Notes: generated by a model from the sequence alone, not told the origin. A DNA stretch of 64,000 nt from Brachyhypopomus gauderio (GCF_052324685.1 NW_027506980.1:1-64000), one strand, 5' to 3'. Counted from the first letter of the stretch, positions 23,185 through 35,667 are shown. Numbers and translations are program-made.

Positions 23185-23273
23185 AGAGGCTGATTTGTTT
23201 GAGAGAAATGTTGAAATTTAGTTAATCTGTTTGCGCAAAATACGTCTAAAAAAGAAGAGAAAGGAACATACAT

Positions 23274-23347
23274 CGTCCCTGGGTGGGCTCGAACCACCAT
23301 CCTTTCGGTTAACAGCCGAACACGCTAACCGATTGCGCCACAGAGAC
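23274..23347 (-). tRNA. tRNA-Asn-GTT: tRNA-Asn(GTT), copy 17, variant C25T
   Basis: D-stem wobble G10-T25, otherwise consensus. Confidence 0.92.
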
Positions 23348-24498
23348 CAGATGCTTCTGTGCTTACATAGTTCTTCCTCAAAAGAAAAACCCAACAAGCA
23401 CATTCCTCCTGTTTGCTGGCTTTTGATGAAATGAGCCAATGCATAAAGGATGCAACATCAAGGTCACTCACACTTTTCTGCTAGCTTGTCTAAAATTTGC
23501 CCTTCCTTCAATTACTCACTTGTCAAGACCTGCAGGTCTTCAAACAAAAGGTCAGTTTGTAGACCCTTTTCCTGTCAAAGTTTTGATCCTTTTGTCCACC
23601 AGTCATCGGAATGTGTATGATTTTCACCAGTTTACACAGTGTAGCTCCCTTGCCTTCAGTTGCAGGGTTATGTCCTCTTAGATATGACGCTTTTGAAATT
23701 ATATGTGAAAATGCACCCAAAACCTATTCAAAACAGATTTGATGGAAGCACTGCAGGAGCTCTGCTCCAAGACGCATTTTGTCCAGAAAATGTGGTGTCA
23801 TGAATGCATCCATATCACCAACACACATTTACAAACCAAACCATAGGCAATAAAATACATGAGTAAACTGATTTGTGGACCTTTGTGGCACTTGGTACTG
23901 CTGAGATCAGGATCATTACAGAGTTCAGCAATCATTTTCCCAACTAGGTCATTGATACATTGGAATCCCCAATGTTTTCTGGAACAGAATATGCCTTTCG
24001 GATGAGAATAAAAAAAGACTTCAAGAACCAAAAAAGAAGTTAAGCTGCCTTCAGCTGATGTACTCAGACTAACGGGAAACACTTTAAATCCCAAGGTGAA
24101 ATGCACATGGTCAAAATTTTATCAGGACAGAGTACATGTTTTACTTTGATATTAAGAGCGATCACTGGATTGTCTTCCAGTAAATTAATGTTTTCTTCCG
24201 CTACAAAACGTTTTTTCAACAACTATAAAGAGGCTATGCAACGAAACTGAGCGGGGATGTCAAGTGCCTTTAATGGTACATTTTTGACCCCACTTCAAAT
24301 GCTGCTGTTACCTGACCAGTTCGATTGTTAGTTTGCCAGATTCTCAATCTCTGGGATGTGAGATCATGCACCAGGTTTAGTGAATGTTTAAGGGTGAAGG
24401 TCTTTAGTCTCTGCACAAATTCCACAAACATAGCTCAGGTCCTGCTCAACATGTCAACATGTGGCGACAGCAAGTGCTTTTGGGGTCCTACATAAAAC

Positions 24499-24571
24499 GC
24501 CCGGCTAGCTCAGTCGGTAGAGCATGAGACTCTTAATCTCAGGGTCGTGGGTTCGAGCCCCACGTTGGGCG
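24499..24571 (+). tRNA. tRNA-Lys-CTT: tRNA-Lys(CTT), copy 18, consensus
   Basis: All 73 nt match copy 1, with the -6T leader. Confidence 0.96.
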
Positions 24572-24660
24572 AGAGGCTGATTTGTTTGAGAGAAATGTTG
24601 AAATTTAGTTAATCTGTTTGCGCAAAATACGTCTAAAAAAGAAGAGAAAGGAACATACAT

Positions 24661-24687
24661 CGTCCCTGGGTGGGCTCGAACCACCAT

Positions 24688-24728
<41 letters not shown>

Positions 24729-24734
24729 AGAGAC
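24661..24734 (-). tRNA. tRNA-Asn-GTT: tRNA-Asn(GTT), copy 18, consensus, changed -2 leader base
   Basis: The gene body is consensus with the A1157T leader marker. The following spacer has a unique C to T at 25012. Confidence 0.96.
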
Positions 24735-25885
24735 CTGATGCTTCTGTGCTTACATAGTTCTTCCTCAAAAGAAAAACCCAACAAGCACATTCCTCCTGTT
24801 TGCTGGCTTTTGATGAAATGAGCCAATGCATAAAGGATGCAACATCAAGGTCACTCACACTTTTCTGCTAGCTTGTCTAAAATTTGCCCTTCCTTCAATT
24901 ACTCACTTGTCAAGACCTGCAGGTCTTCAAACAAAAGGTCAGTTTGTAGACCCTTTTCCTGTCAAAGTTTTGATCCTTTTGTCCACCAGTCATCGGAATG
25001 TGTATGATTTTTACCAGTTTACACAGTGTAGCTCCCTTGCCTTCAGTTGCAGGGTTATGTCCTCTTAGATATGACGCTTTTGAAATTATATGTGAAAATG
25101 CACCCAAAACCTATTCAAAACAGATTTGATGGAAGCACTGCAGGAGCTCTGCTCCAAGACGCATTTTGTCCAGAAAATGTGGTGTCATGAATGCATCCAT
25201 ATCACCAACACACATTTACAAACCAAACCATAGGCAATAAAATACATGAGTAAACTGATTTGTGGACCTTTGTGGCACTTGGTACTGCTGAGATCAGGAT
25301 CATTACAGAGTTCAGCAATCATTTTCCCAACTAGGTCATTGATACATTGGAATCCCCAATGTTTTCTGGAACAGAATATGCCTTTCGGATGAGAATAAAA
25401 AAAGACTTCAAGAACCAAAAAAGAAGTTAAGCTGCCTTCAGCTGATGTACTCAGACTAACGGGAAACACTTTAAATCCCAAGGTGAAATGCACATGGTCA
25501 AAATTTTATCAGGACAGAGTACATGTTTTACTTTGATATTAAGAGCGATCACTGGATTGTCTTCCAGTAAATTAATGTTTTCTTCCGCTACAAAATGTTT
25601 TTTCAACAACTATAAAGAGGCTATGCAACGAAACTGAGCGGGGATGTCAAGTGCCTTTAATGGTACATTTTTGACCCCACTTCAAATGCTGCTGTTACCT
25701 GACCAGTTCGATTGTTAGTTTGCCAGATTCTCAATCTCTGGGATGTGAGATCATGCACCAGGTTTAGTGAATGTTTAAGGGTGAAGGTCTTTAGTCTCTG
25801 CACAAATTCCACAAACATAGCTCAGGTCCTGCTCAACATGTCAACATGTGGCGACAGCAAGTGCTTTTGGGGTCCTACAAAAAAC

Positions 25886-25958
25886 GTCCGGCTCGCTCAG
25901 TCGGTAGAGCATGAGACTCTTAATCTCAGGGTCGTGGGTTCGAGCCCCACGTTGGGCG
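25886..25958 (+). tRNA. tRNA-Lys-CTT: tRNA-Lys(CTT), copy 19, variant C2T + A9C
   Basis: Same two changes and -6A leader as copy 2. The unit has T at phase 630, unlike copies 15 and 17. Confidence 0.88.
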
Positions 25959-26047
25959 AGAGGCTGATTTGTTTGAGAGAAATGTTGAAATTTAGTTAAT
26001 CTGTTTGCGCAAAATACGTCTAAAAAAGAAGAGAAAGGAACATACAT

Positions 26048-26121
26048 CGTCCCTGGGTGGGCTCGAACCACCATCCTTTCGGTTAACAGCCGAACACGCT
26101 AACCGATTGCGCCACAGAGAC
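26048..26121 (-). tRNA. tRNA-Asn-GTT: tRNA-Asn(GTT), copy 19, variant C25T
   Basis: D-stem wobble G10-T25, otherwise consensus. Confidence 0.92.
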
Positions 26122-27272
26122 CAGATGCTTCTGTGCTTACATAGTTCTTCCTCAAAAGAAAAACCCAACAAGCACATTCCTCCTGTTTGCTGGCTTTTGA
26201 TGAAATGAGCCAATGCATAAAGGATGCAACATCAAGGTCACTCACACTTTTCTGCTAGCTTGTCTAAAATTTGCCCTTCCTTCAATTACTCACTTGTCAA
26301 GACCTGCAGGTCTTCAAACAAAAGGTCAGTTTGTAGACCCTTTTCCTGTCAAAGTTTTGATCCTTTTGTCCACCAGTCATCGGAATGTGTATGATTTTCA
26401 CCAGTTTACACAGTGTAGCTCCCTTGCCTTCAGTTGCAGGGTTATGTCCTCTTAGATATGACGCTTTTGAAATTATATGTGAAAATGCACCCAAAACCTA
26501 TTCAAAACAGATTTGATGGAAGCACTGCAGGAGCTCTGCTCCAAGACGCATTTTGTCCAGAAAATGTGGTGTCATGAATGCATCCATATCACCAACACAC
26601 ATTTACAAACCAAACCATAGGCAATAAAATACATGAGTAAACTGATTTGTGGACCTTTGTGGCACTTGGTACTGCTGAGATCAGGATCATTACAGAGTTC
26701 AGCAATCATTTTCCCAACTAGGTCATTGATACATTGGAATCCCCAATGTTTTCTGGAACAGAATATGCCTTTCGGATGAGAATAAAAAAAGACTTCAAGA
26801 ACCAAAAAAGAAGTTAAGCTGCCTTCAGCTGATGTACTCAGACTAACGGGAAACACTTTAAATCCCAAGGTGAAATGCACATGGTCAAAATTTTATCAGG
26901 ACAGAGTACATGTTTTACTTTGATATTAAGAGCGATCACTGGATTGTCTTCCAGTAAATTAATGTTTTCTTCCGCTACAAAACGTTTTTTCAACAACTAT
27001 AAAGAGGCTATGCAACGAAACTGAGCGGGGATGTCAAGTGCCTTTAATGGTACATTTTTGACCCCACTTCAAATGCTGCTGTTACCTGACCAGTTCGATT
27101 GTTAGTTTGCCAGATTCTCAATCTCTGGGATGTGAGATCATGCACCAGGTTTAGTGAATGTTTAAGGGTGAAGGTCTTTAGTCTCTGCACAAATTCCACA
27201 AACATAGCTCAGGTCCTGCTCAACATGTCAACATGTGGCGACAGCAAGTGCTTTTGGGGTCCTACATAAAAC

Positions 27273-27345
27273 GCCCGGCTAGCTCAGTCGGTAGAGCATG
27301 AGACTCTTAATCTCAGGGTCGTGGGTTCGAGCCCCACGTTGGGCG
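27273..27345 (+). tRNA. tRNA-Lys-CTT: tRNA-Lys(CTT), copy 20, consensus
   Basis: All 73 nt match copy 1, with the -6T leader. Confidence 0.96.
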
Positions 27346-27434
27346 AGAGGCTGATTTGTTTGAGAGAAATGTTGAAATTTAGTTAATCTGTTTGCGCAAA
27401 ATACGTCTAAAAAAGAAGAGAAAGGAACATACAT

Positions 27435-27461
27435 CGTCCCTGGGTGGGCTCGAACCACCAT

Positions 27462-27502
<41 letters not shown>

Positions 27503-27508
27503 AGAGAC
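27435..27508 (-). tRNA. tRNA-Asn-GTT: tRNA-Asn(GTT), copy 20, consensus, changed -2 leader base
   Basis: The gene body is consensus with the A1157T leader marker. A unique G to A at 27780 in the next spacer bounds the seven-unit duplication. Confidence 0.96.
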
Positions 27509-28659
27509 CTGATGCTTCTGTGCTTACATAGTTCTTCCTCAAAAGAAAAACCCAACAAGCACATTCCTCCTGTTTGCTGGCTTTTGATGAAATGAGCCAA
27601 TGCATAAAGGATGCAACATCAAGGTCACTCACACTTTTCTGCTAGCTTGTCTAAAATTTGCCCTTCCTTCAATTACTCACTTGTCAAGACCTGCAGGTCT
27701 TCAAACAAAAGGTCAGTTTGTAGACCCTTTTCCTGTCAAAGTTTTGATCCTTTTGTCCACCAGTCATCGGAATGTGTATAATTTTCACCAGTTTACACAG
27801 TGTAGCTCCCTTGCCTTCAGTTGCAGGGTTATGTCCTCTTAGATATGACGCTTTTGAAATTATATGTGAAAATGCACCCAAAACCTATTCAAAACAGATT
27901 TGATGGAAGCACTGCAGGAGCTCTGCTCCAAGACGCATTTTGTCCAGAAAATGTGGTGTCATGAATGCATCCATATCACCAACACACATTTACAAACCAA
28001 ACCATAGGCAATAAAATACATGAGTAAACTGATTTGTGGACCTTTGTGGCACTTGGTACTGCTGAGATCAGGATCATTACAGAGTTCAGCAATCATTTTC
28101 CCAACTAGGTCATTGATACATTGGAATCCCCAATGTTTTCTGGAACAGAATATGCCTTTCGGATGAGAATAAAAAAAGACTTCAAGAACCAAAAAAGAAG
28201 TTAAGCTGCCTTCAGCTGATGTACTCAGACTAACGGGAAACACTTTAAATCCCAAGGTGAAATGCACATGGTCAAAATTTTATCAGGACAGAGTACATGT
28301 TTTACTTTGATATTAAGAGCGATCACTGGATTGTCTTCCAGTAAATTAATGTTTTCTTCCGCTACAAAATGTTTTTTCAACAACTATAAAGAGGCTATGC
28401 AACGAAACTGAGCGGGGATGTCAAGTGCCTTTAATGGTACATTTTTGACCCCACTTCAAATGCTGCTGTTACCTGACCAGTTCGATTGTTAGTTTGCCAG
28501 ATTCTCAATCTCTGGGATGTGAGATCATGCACCAGGTTTAGTGAATGTTTAAGGGTGAAGGTCTTTAGTCTCTGCACAAATTCCACAAACATAGCTCAGG
28601 TCCTGCTCAACATGTCAACATGTGGCGACAGCAAGTGCTTTTGGGGTCCTACAAAAAAC

Positions 28660-28732
28660 GTCCGGCTCGCTCAGTCGGTAGAGCATGAGACTCTTAATCT
28701 CAGGGTCGTGGGTTCGAGCCCCACGTTGGGCG
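28660..28732 (+). tRNA. tRNA-Lys-CTT: tRNA-Lys(CTT), copy 21, variant C2T + A9C
   Basis: Same two changes and -6A leader as copy 2. It is the first tRNA of the first seven-unit block; its twin is copy 28. Confidence 0.88.
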
Positions 28733-28821
28733 AGAGGCTGATTTGTTTGAGAGAAATGTTGAAATTTAGTTAATCTGTTTGCGCAAAATACGTCTAAAAA
28801 AGAAGAGAAAGGAACATACAT

Positions 28822-28895
28822 CGTCCCTGGGTGGGCTCGAACCACCATCCTTTCGGTTAACAGCCGAACGCGCTAAACGATTGCGCCACAGAGAC
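28822..28895 (-). tRNA. tRNA-Asn-GTT: tRNA-Asn(GTT), copy 21, variant G19T
   Basis: G19T removes the second G of the invariant G18G19 pair, which closes the A box and makes the G19-C56 elbow contact. Folding and Pol III binding are both likely to suffer. The twin copy 28 is the same. Confidence 0.83.
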
Positions 28896-30046
28896 CAGAT
28901 GCTTCTGTGCTTACATAGTTCTTCCTCAAAAGAAAAACCCAACAAGCACATTCCTCCTGTTTGCTGGCTTTTGATGAAATGAGCCAATGCATAAAGGATG
29001 CAACATCAAGGTCACTCACACTTTTCTGCTAGCTTGTCTAAAATTTGCCCTTCCTTCAATTACTCACTTGTCAAGACCTGCAGGTCTTCAAACAAAAGGT
29101 CAGTTTGTAGACCCTTTTCCTGTCAAAGTTTTGATCCTTTTGTCCACCAGTCATCGGAATGTGTATGATTTTCACCAGTTTACACAGTGTAGCTCCCTTG
29201 CCTTCAGTTGCAGGGTTATGTCCTCTTAGATATGACGCTTTTGAAATTATATGTGAAAATGCACCCAAAACCTATTCAAAACAGATTTGATGGAAGCACT
29301 GCAGGAGCTCTGCTCCAAGACGCATTTTGTCCAGAAAATGTGGTGTCATGAATGCATCCATATCACCAACACACATTTACAAACCAAACCATAGGCAATA
29401 AAATACATGAGTAAACTGATTTGTGGACCTTTGTGGCACTTGGTACTGCTGAGATCAGGATCATTACAGAGTTCAGCAATCATTTTCCCAACTAGGTCAT
29501 TGATACATTGGAATCCCCAATGTTTTCTGGAACAGAATATGCCTTTCGGATGAGAATAAAAAAAGACTTCAAGAACCAAAAAAGAAGTTAAGCTGCCTTC
29601 AGCTGATGTACTCAGACTAACGGGAAACACTTTAAATCCCAAGGTGAAATGCACATGGTCAAAATTTTATCAGGACAGAGTACATGTTTTACTTTGATAT
29701 TAAGAGCGATCACTGGATTGTCTTCCAGTAAATTAATGTTTTCTTCCGCTACAAAACGTTTTTTCAACAACTATAAAGAGGCTATGCAACGAAACTGAGC
29801 GGGGATGTCAAGTGCCTTTAATGGTACATTTTTGACCCCACTTCAAATGCTGCTGTTACCTGACCAGTTCGATTGTTAGTTTGCCAGATTCTCAATCTCT
29901 GGGATGTGAGATCATGCACCAGGTTTAGTGAATGTTTAAGGGTGAAGGTCTTTAGTCTCTGCACAAATTCCACAAACATAGCTCAGGTCCTGCTCAACAT
30001 GTCAACATGTGGCGACAGCAAGTGCTTTTGGGGTTCTACATAAAAC

Positions 30047-30119
30047 GCCCGGCTAGCTCAGTCGGTAGAGCATGAGACTCTTAATCTCAGGGTCGTGGGT
30101 TCGAGCCCCACGTTGGGCG
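30047..30119 (+). tRNA. tRNA-Lys-CTT: tRNA-Lys(CTT), copy 22, consensus
   Basis: The gene body is consensus with the -6T leader. The -12 base is C to T, shared with copy 29. Confidence 0.96.
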
Positions 30120-30208
30120 AGAGGCTGATTTGTTTGAGAGAAATGTTGAAATTTAGTTAATCTGTTTGCGCAAAATACGTCTAAAAAAGAAGAGAAAGGA
30201 ACATACAT

Positions 30209-30282
30209 CGTCCCTGGGTGGGCTCGAACCACCATCCTTTCGGTTAACAGCCGAACGCGCTAACTGATTGCGCCACAGAGAC
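30209..30282 (-). tRNA. tRNA-Asn-GTT: tRNA-Asn(GTT), copy 22, variant G18A
   Basis: G18A hits the invariant D-loop G that contacts position 55 and belongs to the A box. The leader also carries a change at -11 (T1166G on the + strand). The first type-2 spacer (C1334) follows, with a private T1384. Confidence 0.83.
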
Positions 30283-31433
30283 CAGATGCTTCGGTGCTTA
30301 CATAGTTCTTCCTCAAAAGAAAAACCCAACAAGCACATTCCTCCTGTTTGCTGGCTTTTGATGAAATGAGCCAATGCATAAAGGATGCAACATCAAGGTC
30401 ACTCACACTTTTCTGCTAGCTTGTCTAAAATTTGCCCTTCCTTCAATTACTCACTTGTCACGACCTGCAGGTCTTCAAACAAAAGGTCAGTTTGTAGACC
30501 CTTTTCCTGTTACAGTTTTGATCCTTTTGTCCACCAGTCATCGGAATGTGTATGATTTTCACCAGTTTACACAGTGTAGCTCCCTTGCCTTCAGTTGCAG
30601 GGTTATGTCCTCTTAGATATGACGCTTTTGAAATTATATGTGAAAATGCACCCAAAACCTATTCAAAACAGATTTGATGGAAGCACTGCAGGAGCTCTGC
30701 TCCAAGACGCATTTTGTCCAGAAAATGTGGTGTCATGAATGCATCCATATCACCAACACACATTTACAAACCAAACCATAGGCAATAAAATACATGAGTA
30801 AACTGATTTGTGGACCTTTGTGGCACTTGGTACTGCTGAGATCAGGATCATTACAGAGTTCAGCAATCATTTTCCCAACTAGGTCATTGATACATTGGAA
30901 TCCCCAATGTTTTCTGGAACAGAATATGCCTTTCGGATGAGAATAAAAAAAGACTTCAAGAACCAAAAAAGAAGTTAAGCTGCCTTCAGCTGATGTACTC
31001 AGACTAACGGGAAACACTTTAAATCCCAAGGTGAAATGCACATGGTCAAAATTTTATCAGGACAGAGTACTTGTTTTACTTTGATATTAAGAGCGATCAC
31101 TGGATTGTCTTCCAGTAAATTAATGTTTTCTTCCGCTACAAAACGTTTTTTCAACAACTATAAAGAGGCTATGCAACGAAACTGAGCGGGGATGTCAAGT
31201 GCCTTTAATGGTACATTTTTGACCCCACTTCAAATGCTGCTGTTACCTGACCAGTTCGATTGTTAGTTTGCCAGATTCTCAATCTCTGGGATGTGAGATC
31301 ATGCACCAGGTTTAGTGAATGTTTAAGGGTGAAGGTCTTTAGTCTCTGCACAAATTCCACAAACATAGCTCAGGTCCTGCTCAACATGTCAACATGTGGC
31401 GACAGCAAGTGCTTTTGGGGTCCTACATAAAAC

Positions 31434-31506
31434 GCCCGGCTAGCTCAGTCGGTAGAGCATGAGACTCTTAATCTCAGGGTCGTGGGTTCGAGCCCCACGT
31501 TGGGCG
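31434..31506 (+). tRNA. tRNA-Lys-CTT: tRNA-Lys(CTT), copy 23, consensus
   Basis: The gene body is consensus. The upstream spacer has A557T and the downstream gap has C1051T, both shared only with copy 30. Confidence 0.96.
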
Positions 31507-31595
31507 AGAGGCTGATTTGTTTGAGAGAAATGTTGAAATTTAGTTAATCTGTTTGCGCAAAATATGTCTAAAAAAGAAGAGAAAGGAACATACAT

Positions 31596-31622
31596 CGTCC
31601 CTGGGTGGGCTCGAACCACCAT

Positions 31623-31663
<41 letters not shown>

Positions 31664-31669
31664 AGAGAC
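31596..31669 (-). tRNA. tRNA-Asn-GTT: tRNA-Asn(GTT), copy 23, consensus
   Basis: The gene body is consensus. The -11 leader change is the same as in copy 22. Confidence 0.96.
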
Positions 31670-32820
31670 CAGATGCTTCGGTGCTTACATAGTTCTTCCT
31701 CAAAAGAAAAACCCAACAAGCACATTCCTCCTGTTTGCTGGCTTTTGATGAAATGAGCCAATGCATAAAGGATGCAACATCAAGGTCACTCACACTTTTC
31801 TGCTAGCTTGTCTAAAATTTGCCCTTCCTTCAATTACTCACTTGTCACGACCTGCAGGTCTTCAAACAAAAGGTCAGTTTGTAGACCCTTTTCCTGTCAC
31901 AGTTTTGATCCTTTTGTCCACCAGTCATCGGAATGTGTATGATTTTCACCAGTTTACACAGTGTAGCTCCCTTGCCTTCAGTTGCAGGGTTATGTCCTCT
32001 TAGATATGACGCTTTTGAAATTATATGTGAAAATGCACCCAAAACCTATTCAAAACAGATTTGATGGAAGCACTGCAGGAGCTCTGCTCCAAGACGCATT
32101 TTGTCCAGAAAATGTGGTGTCATGAATGCATCCATATCACCAACACACATTTACAAACCAAACCATAGGCAATAAAATACATGAGTAAACTGATTTGTGG
32201 ACCTTTGTGGCACTTGGTACTGCTGAGATCAGGATCATTACAGAGTTCAGCAATCATTTTCCCAACTAGGTCATTGATACATTGGAATCCCCAATGTTTT
32301 CTGGAACAGAATATGCCTTTCGGATGAGAATAAAAAAAGACTTCAAGAACCAAAAAAGAAGTTAAGCTGCCTTCAGCTGATGTACTCAGACTAACGGGAA
32401 ACACTTTAAATCCCAAGGTGAAATGCACATGGTCAAAATTTTATCAGGACAGAGTACATGTTTTACTTTGATATTAAGAGCGATCACTGGATTGTCTTCC
32501 AGTAAATTAATGTTTTCTTCCGCTACAAAATGTTTTTTCAACAACTATAAAGAGGCTATGCAACGAAACTGAGCGGGGATGTCAAGTGCCTTTAATGGTA
32601 CATTTTTGACCCCACTTCAAATGCTGCTGTTACCTGACCAGTTCGATTGTTAGTTTGCCAGATTCTCAATCTCTGGGATGTGAGATCATGCACCAGGTTT
32701 AGTGAATGTTTAAGGGTGAAGGTCTTTAGTCTCTGCACAAATTCCACAAACATAGCTCAGGTCCTGCTCAACATGTCAACATGTGGCGACAGCAAGTGCT
32801 TTTGGGGTCCTACAAAAAAC

Positions 32821-32893
32821 GTCTGGCTCGCTCAGTCGGTAGAGCATGAGACTCTTAATCTCAGGGTCGTGGGTTCGAGCCCCACGTTGGGCG
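32821..32893 (+). tRNA. tRNA-Lys-CTT: tRNA-Lys(CTT), copy 24, variant C2T + C4T + A9C
   Basis: C4T is added to the C2T/A9C form. The acceptor stem now has four G-T type pairs out of seven (2-71, 4-69, 5-68, 6-67), so it is the weakest Lys acceptor stem in the array together with copy 31. Confidence 0.83.
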
Positions 32894-32982
32894 AGAGGCT
32901 GATTTGTTTGAGAGAAATGTTGAAATTTAGTTAATCTGTTTGCGCAAAATACGTCTAAAAAAGAAGAGAAAGGAACATACAT

Positions 32983-33009
32983 CTTCCCTGGGTGGGCTCG
33001 AACCACCAT

Positions 33010-33050
<41 letters not shown>

Positions 33051-33056
33051 AGAGAC
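32983..33056 (-). tRNA. tRNA-Asn-GTT: tRNA-Asn(GTT), copy 24, variant C72A
   Basis: C72A leaves G1 opposite A72 at the end of the acceptor stem, which may affect end processing and charging. The internal promoter is intact. Confidence 0.87.
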
Positions 33057-34207
33057 CAGATGCTTCTGTGCTTACATAGTTCTTCCTCAAAAGAAAAACC
33101 CAACAAGCACATTCCTCCTGTTTGCTGGCTTTTGATGAAATGAGCCAATGCATAAAGGATGCAACATCAAGGTCACTCACACTTTTCTGCTAGCTTGTCT
33201 AAAATTTGCCCTTCCTTCAATTACTCACTTGTCAAGACCTGCAGGTCTTCAAACAAAAGGTCAGTTTGTAGACCCTTTTCCTGTCAAAGTTTTGATCCTT
33301 TTGTCCACCAGTCATCGGAATGTGTATGATTTTCACCAGTTTACACAGTGTAGCTCCCTTGCCTTCAGTTGCAGGGTTATGTCCTCTTAGATATGACGCT
33401 TTTGAAATTATATGTGAAAATGCACCCAAAACCTATTCAAAACAGATTTGATGGAAGCACTGCAGGAGCTCTGCTCCAAGACGCATTTTGTCCAGAAAAT
33501 GTGGTGTCATGAATGCATCCATATCACCAACACACATTTACAAACCAAACCATAGGCAATAAAATACATGAGTAAACTGATTTGTGGACCTTTGTGGCAC
33601 TTGGTACTGCTGAGATCAGGATCATTACAGAGTTCAGCAATCATTTTCCCAACTAGGTCATTGATACATTGGAATCCCCAATGTTTTCTGGAACAGAATA
33701 TGCCTTTCGGATGAGAATAAAAAAAGACTTCAAGAACCAAAAAAGAAGTTAAGCTGCCTTCAGCTGATGTACTCAGACTAACGGGAAACACTTTAAATCC
33801 CAAGGTGAAATGCACATGGTCAAAATTTTATCAGGACAGAGTACATGTTTTACTTTGATATTAAGAGCGATCACTGGATTGTCTTCCAGTAAATTAATGT
33901 TTTCTTCCGCTACAAAACGTTTTTTCAACAACTATAAAGAGGCTATGCAACGAAACTGAGCGGGGATGTCAAGTGCCTTTAATGGTACATTTTTGACCCC
34001 ACTTCAAATGCTGCTGTTACCTGACCAGTTCGATTGTTAGTTTGCCAGATTCTCAATCTCTGGGATGTGAGATCATGCACCAGGTTTAGTGAATGTTTAA
34101 GGGTGAAGGTCTTTAGTCTCTGCACAAATTCCACAAACATAGCTCAGGTCCTGCTCAACATGTCAACATGTGGCGACAGCAAGTGCTTTTGGGGTCCTAC
34201 ATAAAAC

Positions 34208-34280
34208 GCCCGGCTAGCTCAGTCGGTAGAGCATGAGACTCTTAATCTCAGGGTCGTGGGTTCGAGCCCCACGTTGGGCG
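34208..34280 (+). tRNA. tRNA-Lys-CTT: tRNA-Lys(CTT), copy 25, consensus
   Basis: All 73 nt match copy 1, with the -6T leader. Confidence 0.96.
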
Positions 34281-34369
34281 AGAGGCTGATTTGTTTGAGA
34301 GAAATGTTGAAATTTAGTTAATCTGTTTGCGCAAAATACGTCTAAAAAAGAAGAGAAAGGAACATACAT

Positions 34370-34396
34370 CGTCCCTGGGTGGGCTCGAACCACCAT

Positions 34397-34437
<41 letters not shown>

Positions 34438-34443
34438 AGAGAC
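34370..34443 (-). tRNA. tRNA-Asn-GTT: tRNA-Asn(GTT), copy 25, consensus, changed leader
   Basis: The gene body is consensus. The leader differs at -8 (T1163A) and -21 (T1176C on the + strand), and A1238G follows. Confidence 0.96.
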
Positions 34444-35594
34444 CAGATGCATCTGTGCTTACACAGTTCTTCCTCAAAAGAAAAACCCAACAAGCACATT
34501 CCTCCTGTTTGCTGGCTTTTGATGAGATGAGCCAATGCATAAAGGATGCAACATCAAGGTCACTCACACTTTTCTGCTAGCTTGTCTAAAATTTGCCCTT
34601 CCTTCAATTACTCACTTGTCACGACCTGCAGGTCTTCAAACAAAAGGTCAGTTTGTAGACCCTTTTCCTGTCACAGTTTTGATCCTTTTGTCCACCAGTC
34701 ATCGGAATGTGTATGATTTTCACCAGTTTACACAGTGTAGCTCCCTTGCCTTCAGTTGCAGGGTTATGTCCTCTTAGATATGACGCTTTTGAAATTATAT
34801 GTGAAAATGCACCCAAAACCTATTCAAAACAGATTTGATGGAAGCACTGCAGGAGCTCTGCTCCAAGACGCATTTTGTCCAGAAAATGTGGTGTCATGAA
34901 TGCATCCATATCACCAACACACATTTACAAACCAAACCATAGGCAATAAAATACATGAGTAAACTGATTTGTGGACCTTTGTGGCACTTGGTACTGCTGA
35001 GATCAGGATCATTACAGAGTTCAGCAATCATTTTCCCAACTAGGTCATTGATACATTGGAATCCCCAATGTTTTCTGGAACAGAATATGCCTTTCGGATG
35101 AGAATAAAAAAAGACTTCAAGAACCAAAAAAGAAGTTAAGCTGCCTTCAGCTGATGTACTCAGACTAACGGGAAACACTTTAAATCCCAAGGTGAAATGC
35201 ACATGGTCAAAATTTTATCAGGACAGAGTACATGTTTTACTTTGATATTAAGAGCGATCACTGGATTGTCTTCCAGTAAATTAATGTTTTCTTCCGCTAC
35301 AAAACGTTTTTTCAACAACTATAAAGAGGCTATGCAACGAAACTGAGCGGGGATGTCAAGTGCCTTTAATGGTACATTTTTGACCCCACTTCAAATGCTG
35401 CTGTTACCTGACCAGTTCGATTGTTAGTTTGCCAGATTCTCAATCTCTGGGATGTGAGATCATGCACCAGGTTTAGTGAATGTTTAAGTGTGAAGGTCTT
35501 TAGTCTCTGCACAAATTCCACAAACATAGCTCAGGTCCTGCTCAACATGTCAACATGTGGCGACAGCAAGTGCTTTTGGGGTCCTACATAAAAC

Positions 35595-35667
35595 GCCCGG
35601 CTAGCTCAGTCGGTAGAGCATGAGACTCTTAATCTCAGGGTCGTGGGTTCGAGCCCCACGTTGGGCG
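35595..35667 (+). tRNA. tRNA-Lys-CTT: tRNA-Lys(CTT), copy 26, consensus
   Basis: The gene body is consensus. The unit carries G814T upstream and G1043A downstream, a linked marker pair. Confidence 0.96.

Larger units (their letters stand above)
20338..27508. repeat. Two-unit (2,774-bp) alternating higher-order repeat (copies 15-20)
   Basis: Copies 15, 17 and 19 carry tRNA-Lys C2T+A9C with tRNA-Asn C25T. Copies 16, 18 and 20 carry consensus tRNAs with a changed base two positions before tRNA-Asn. The strict alternation over three dimers points to amplification of a two-unit block. Phase-630 bases are not perfectly periodic (T in copy 19, C in copies 15 and 17), so conversion has blurred it. 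Confidence 0.75.
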
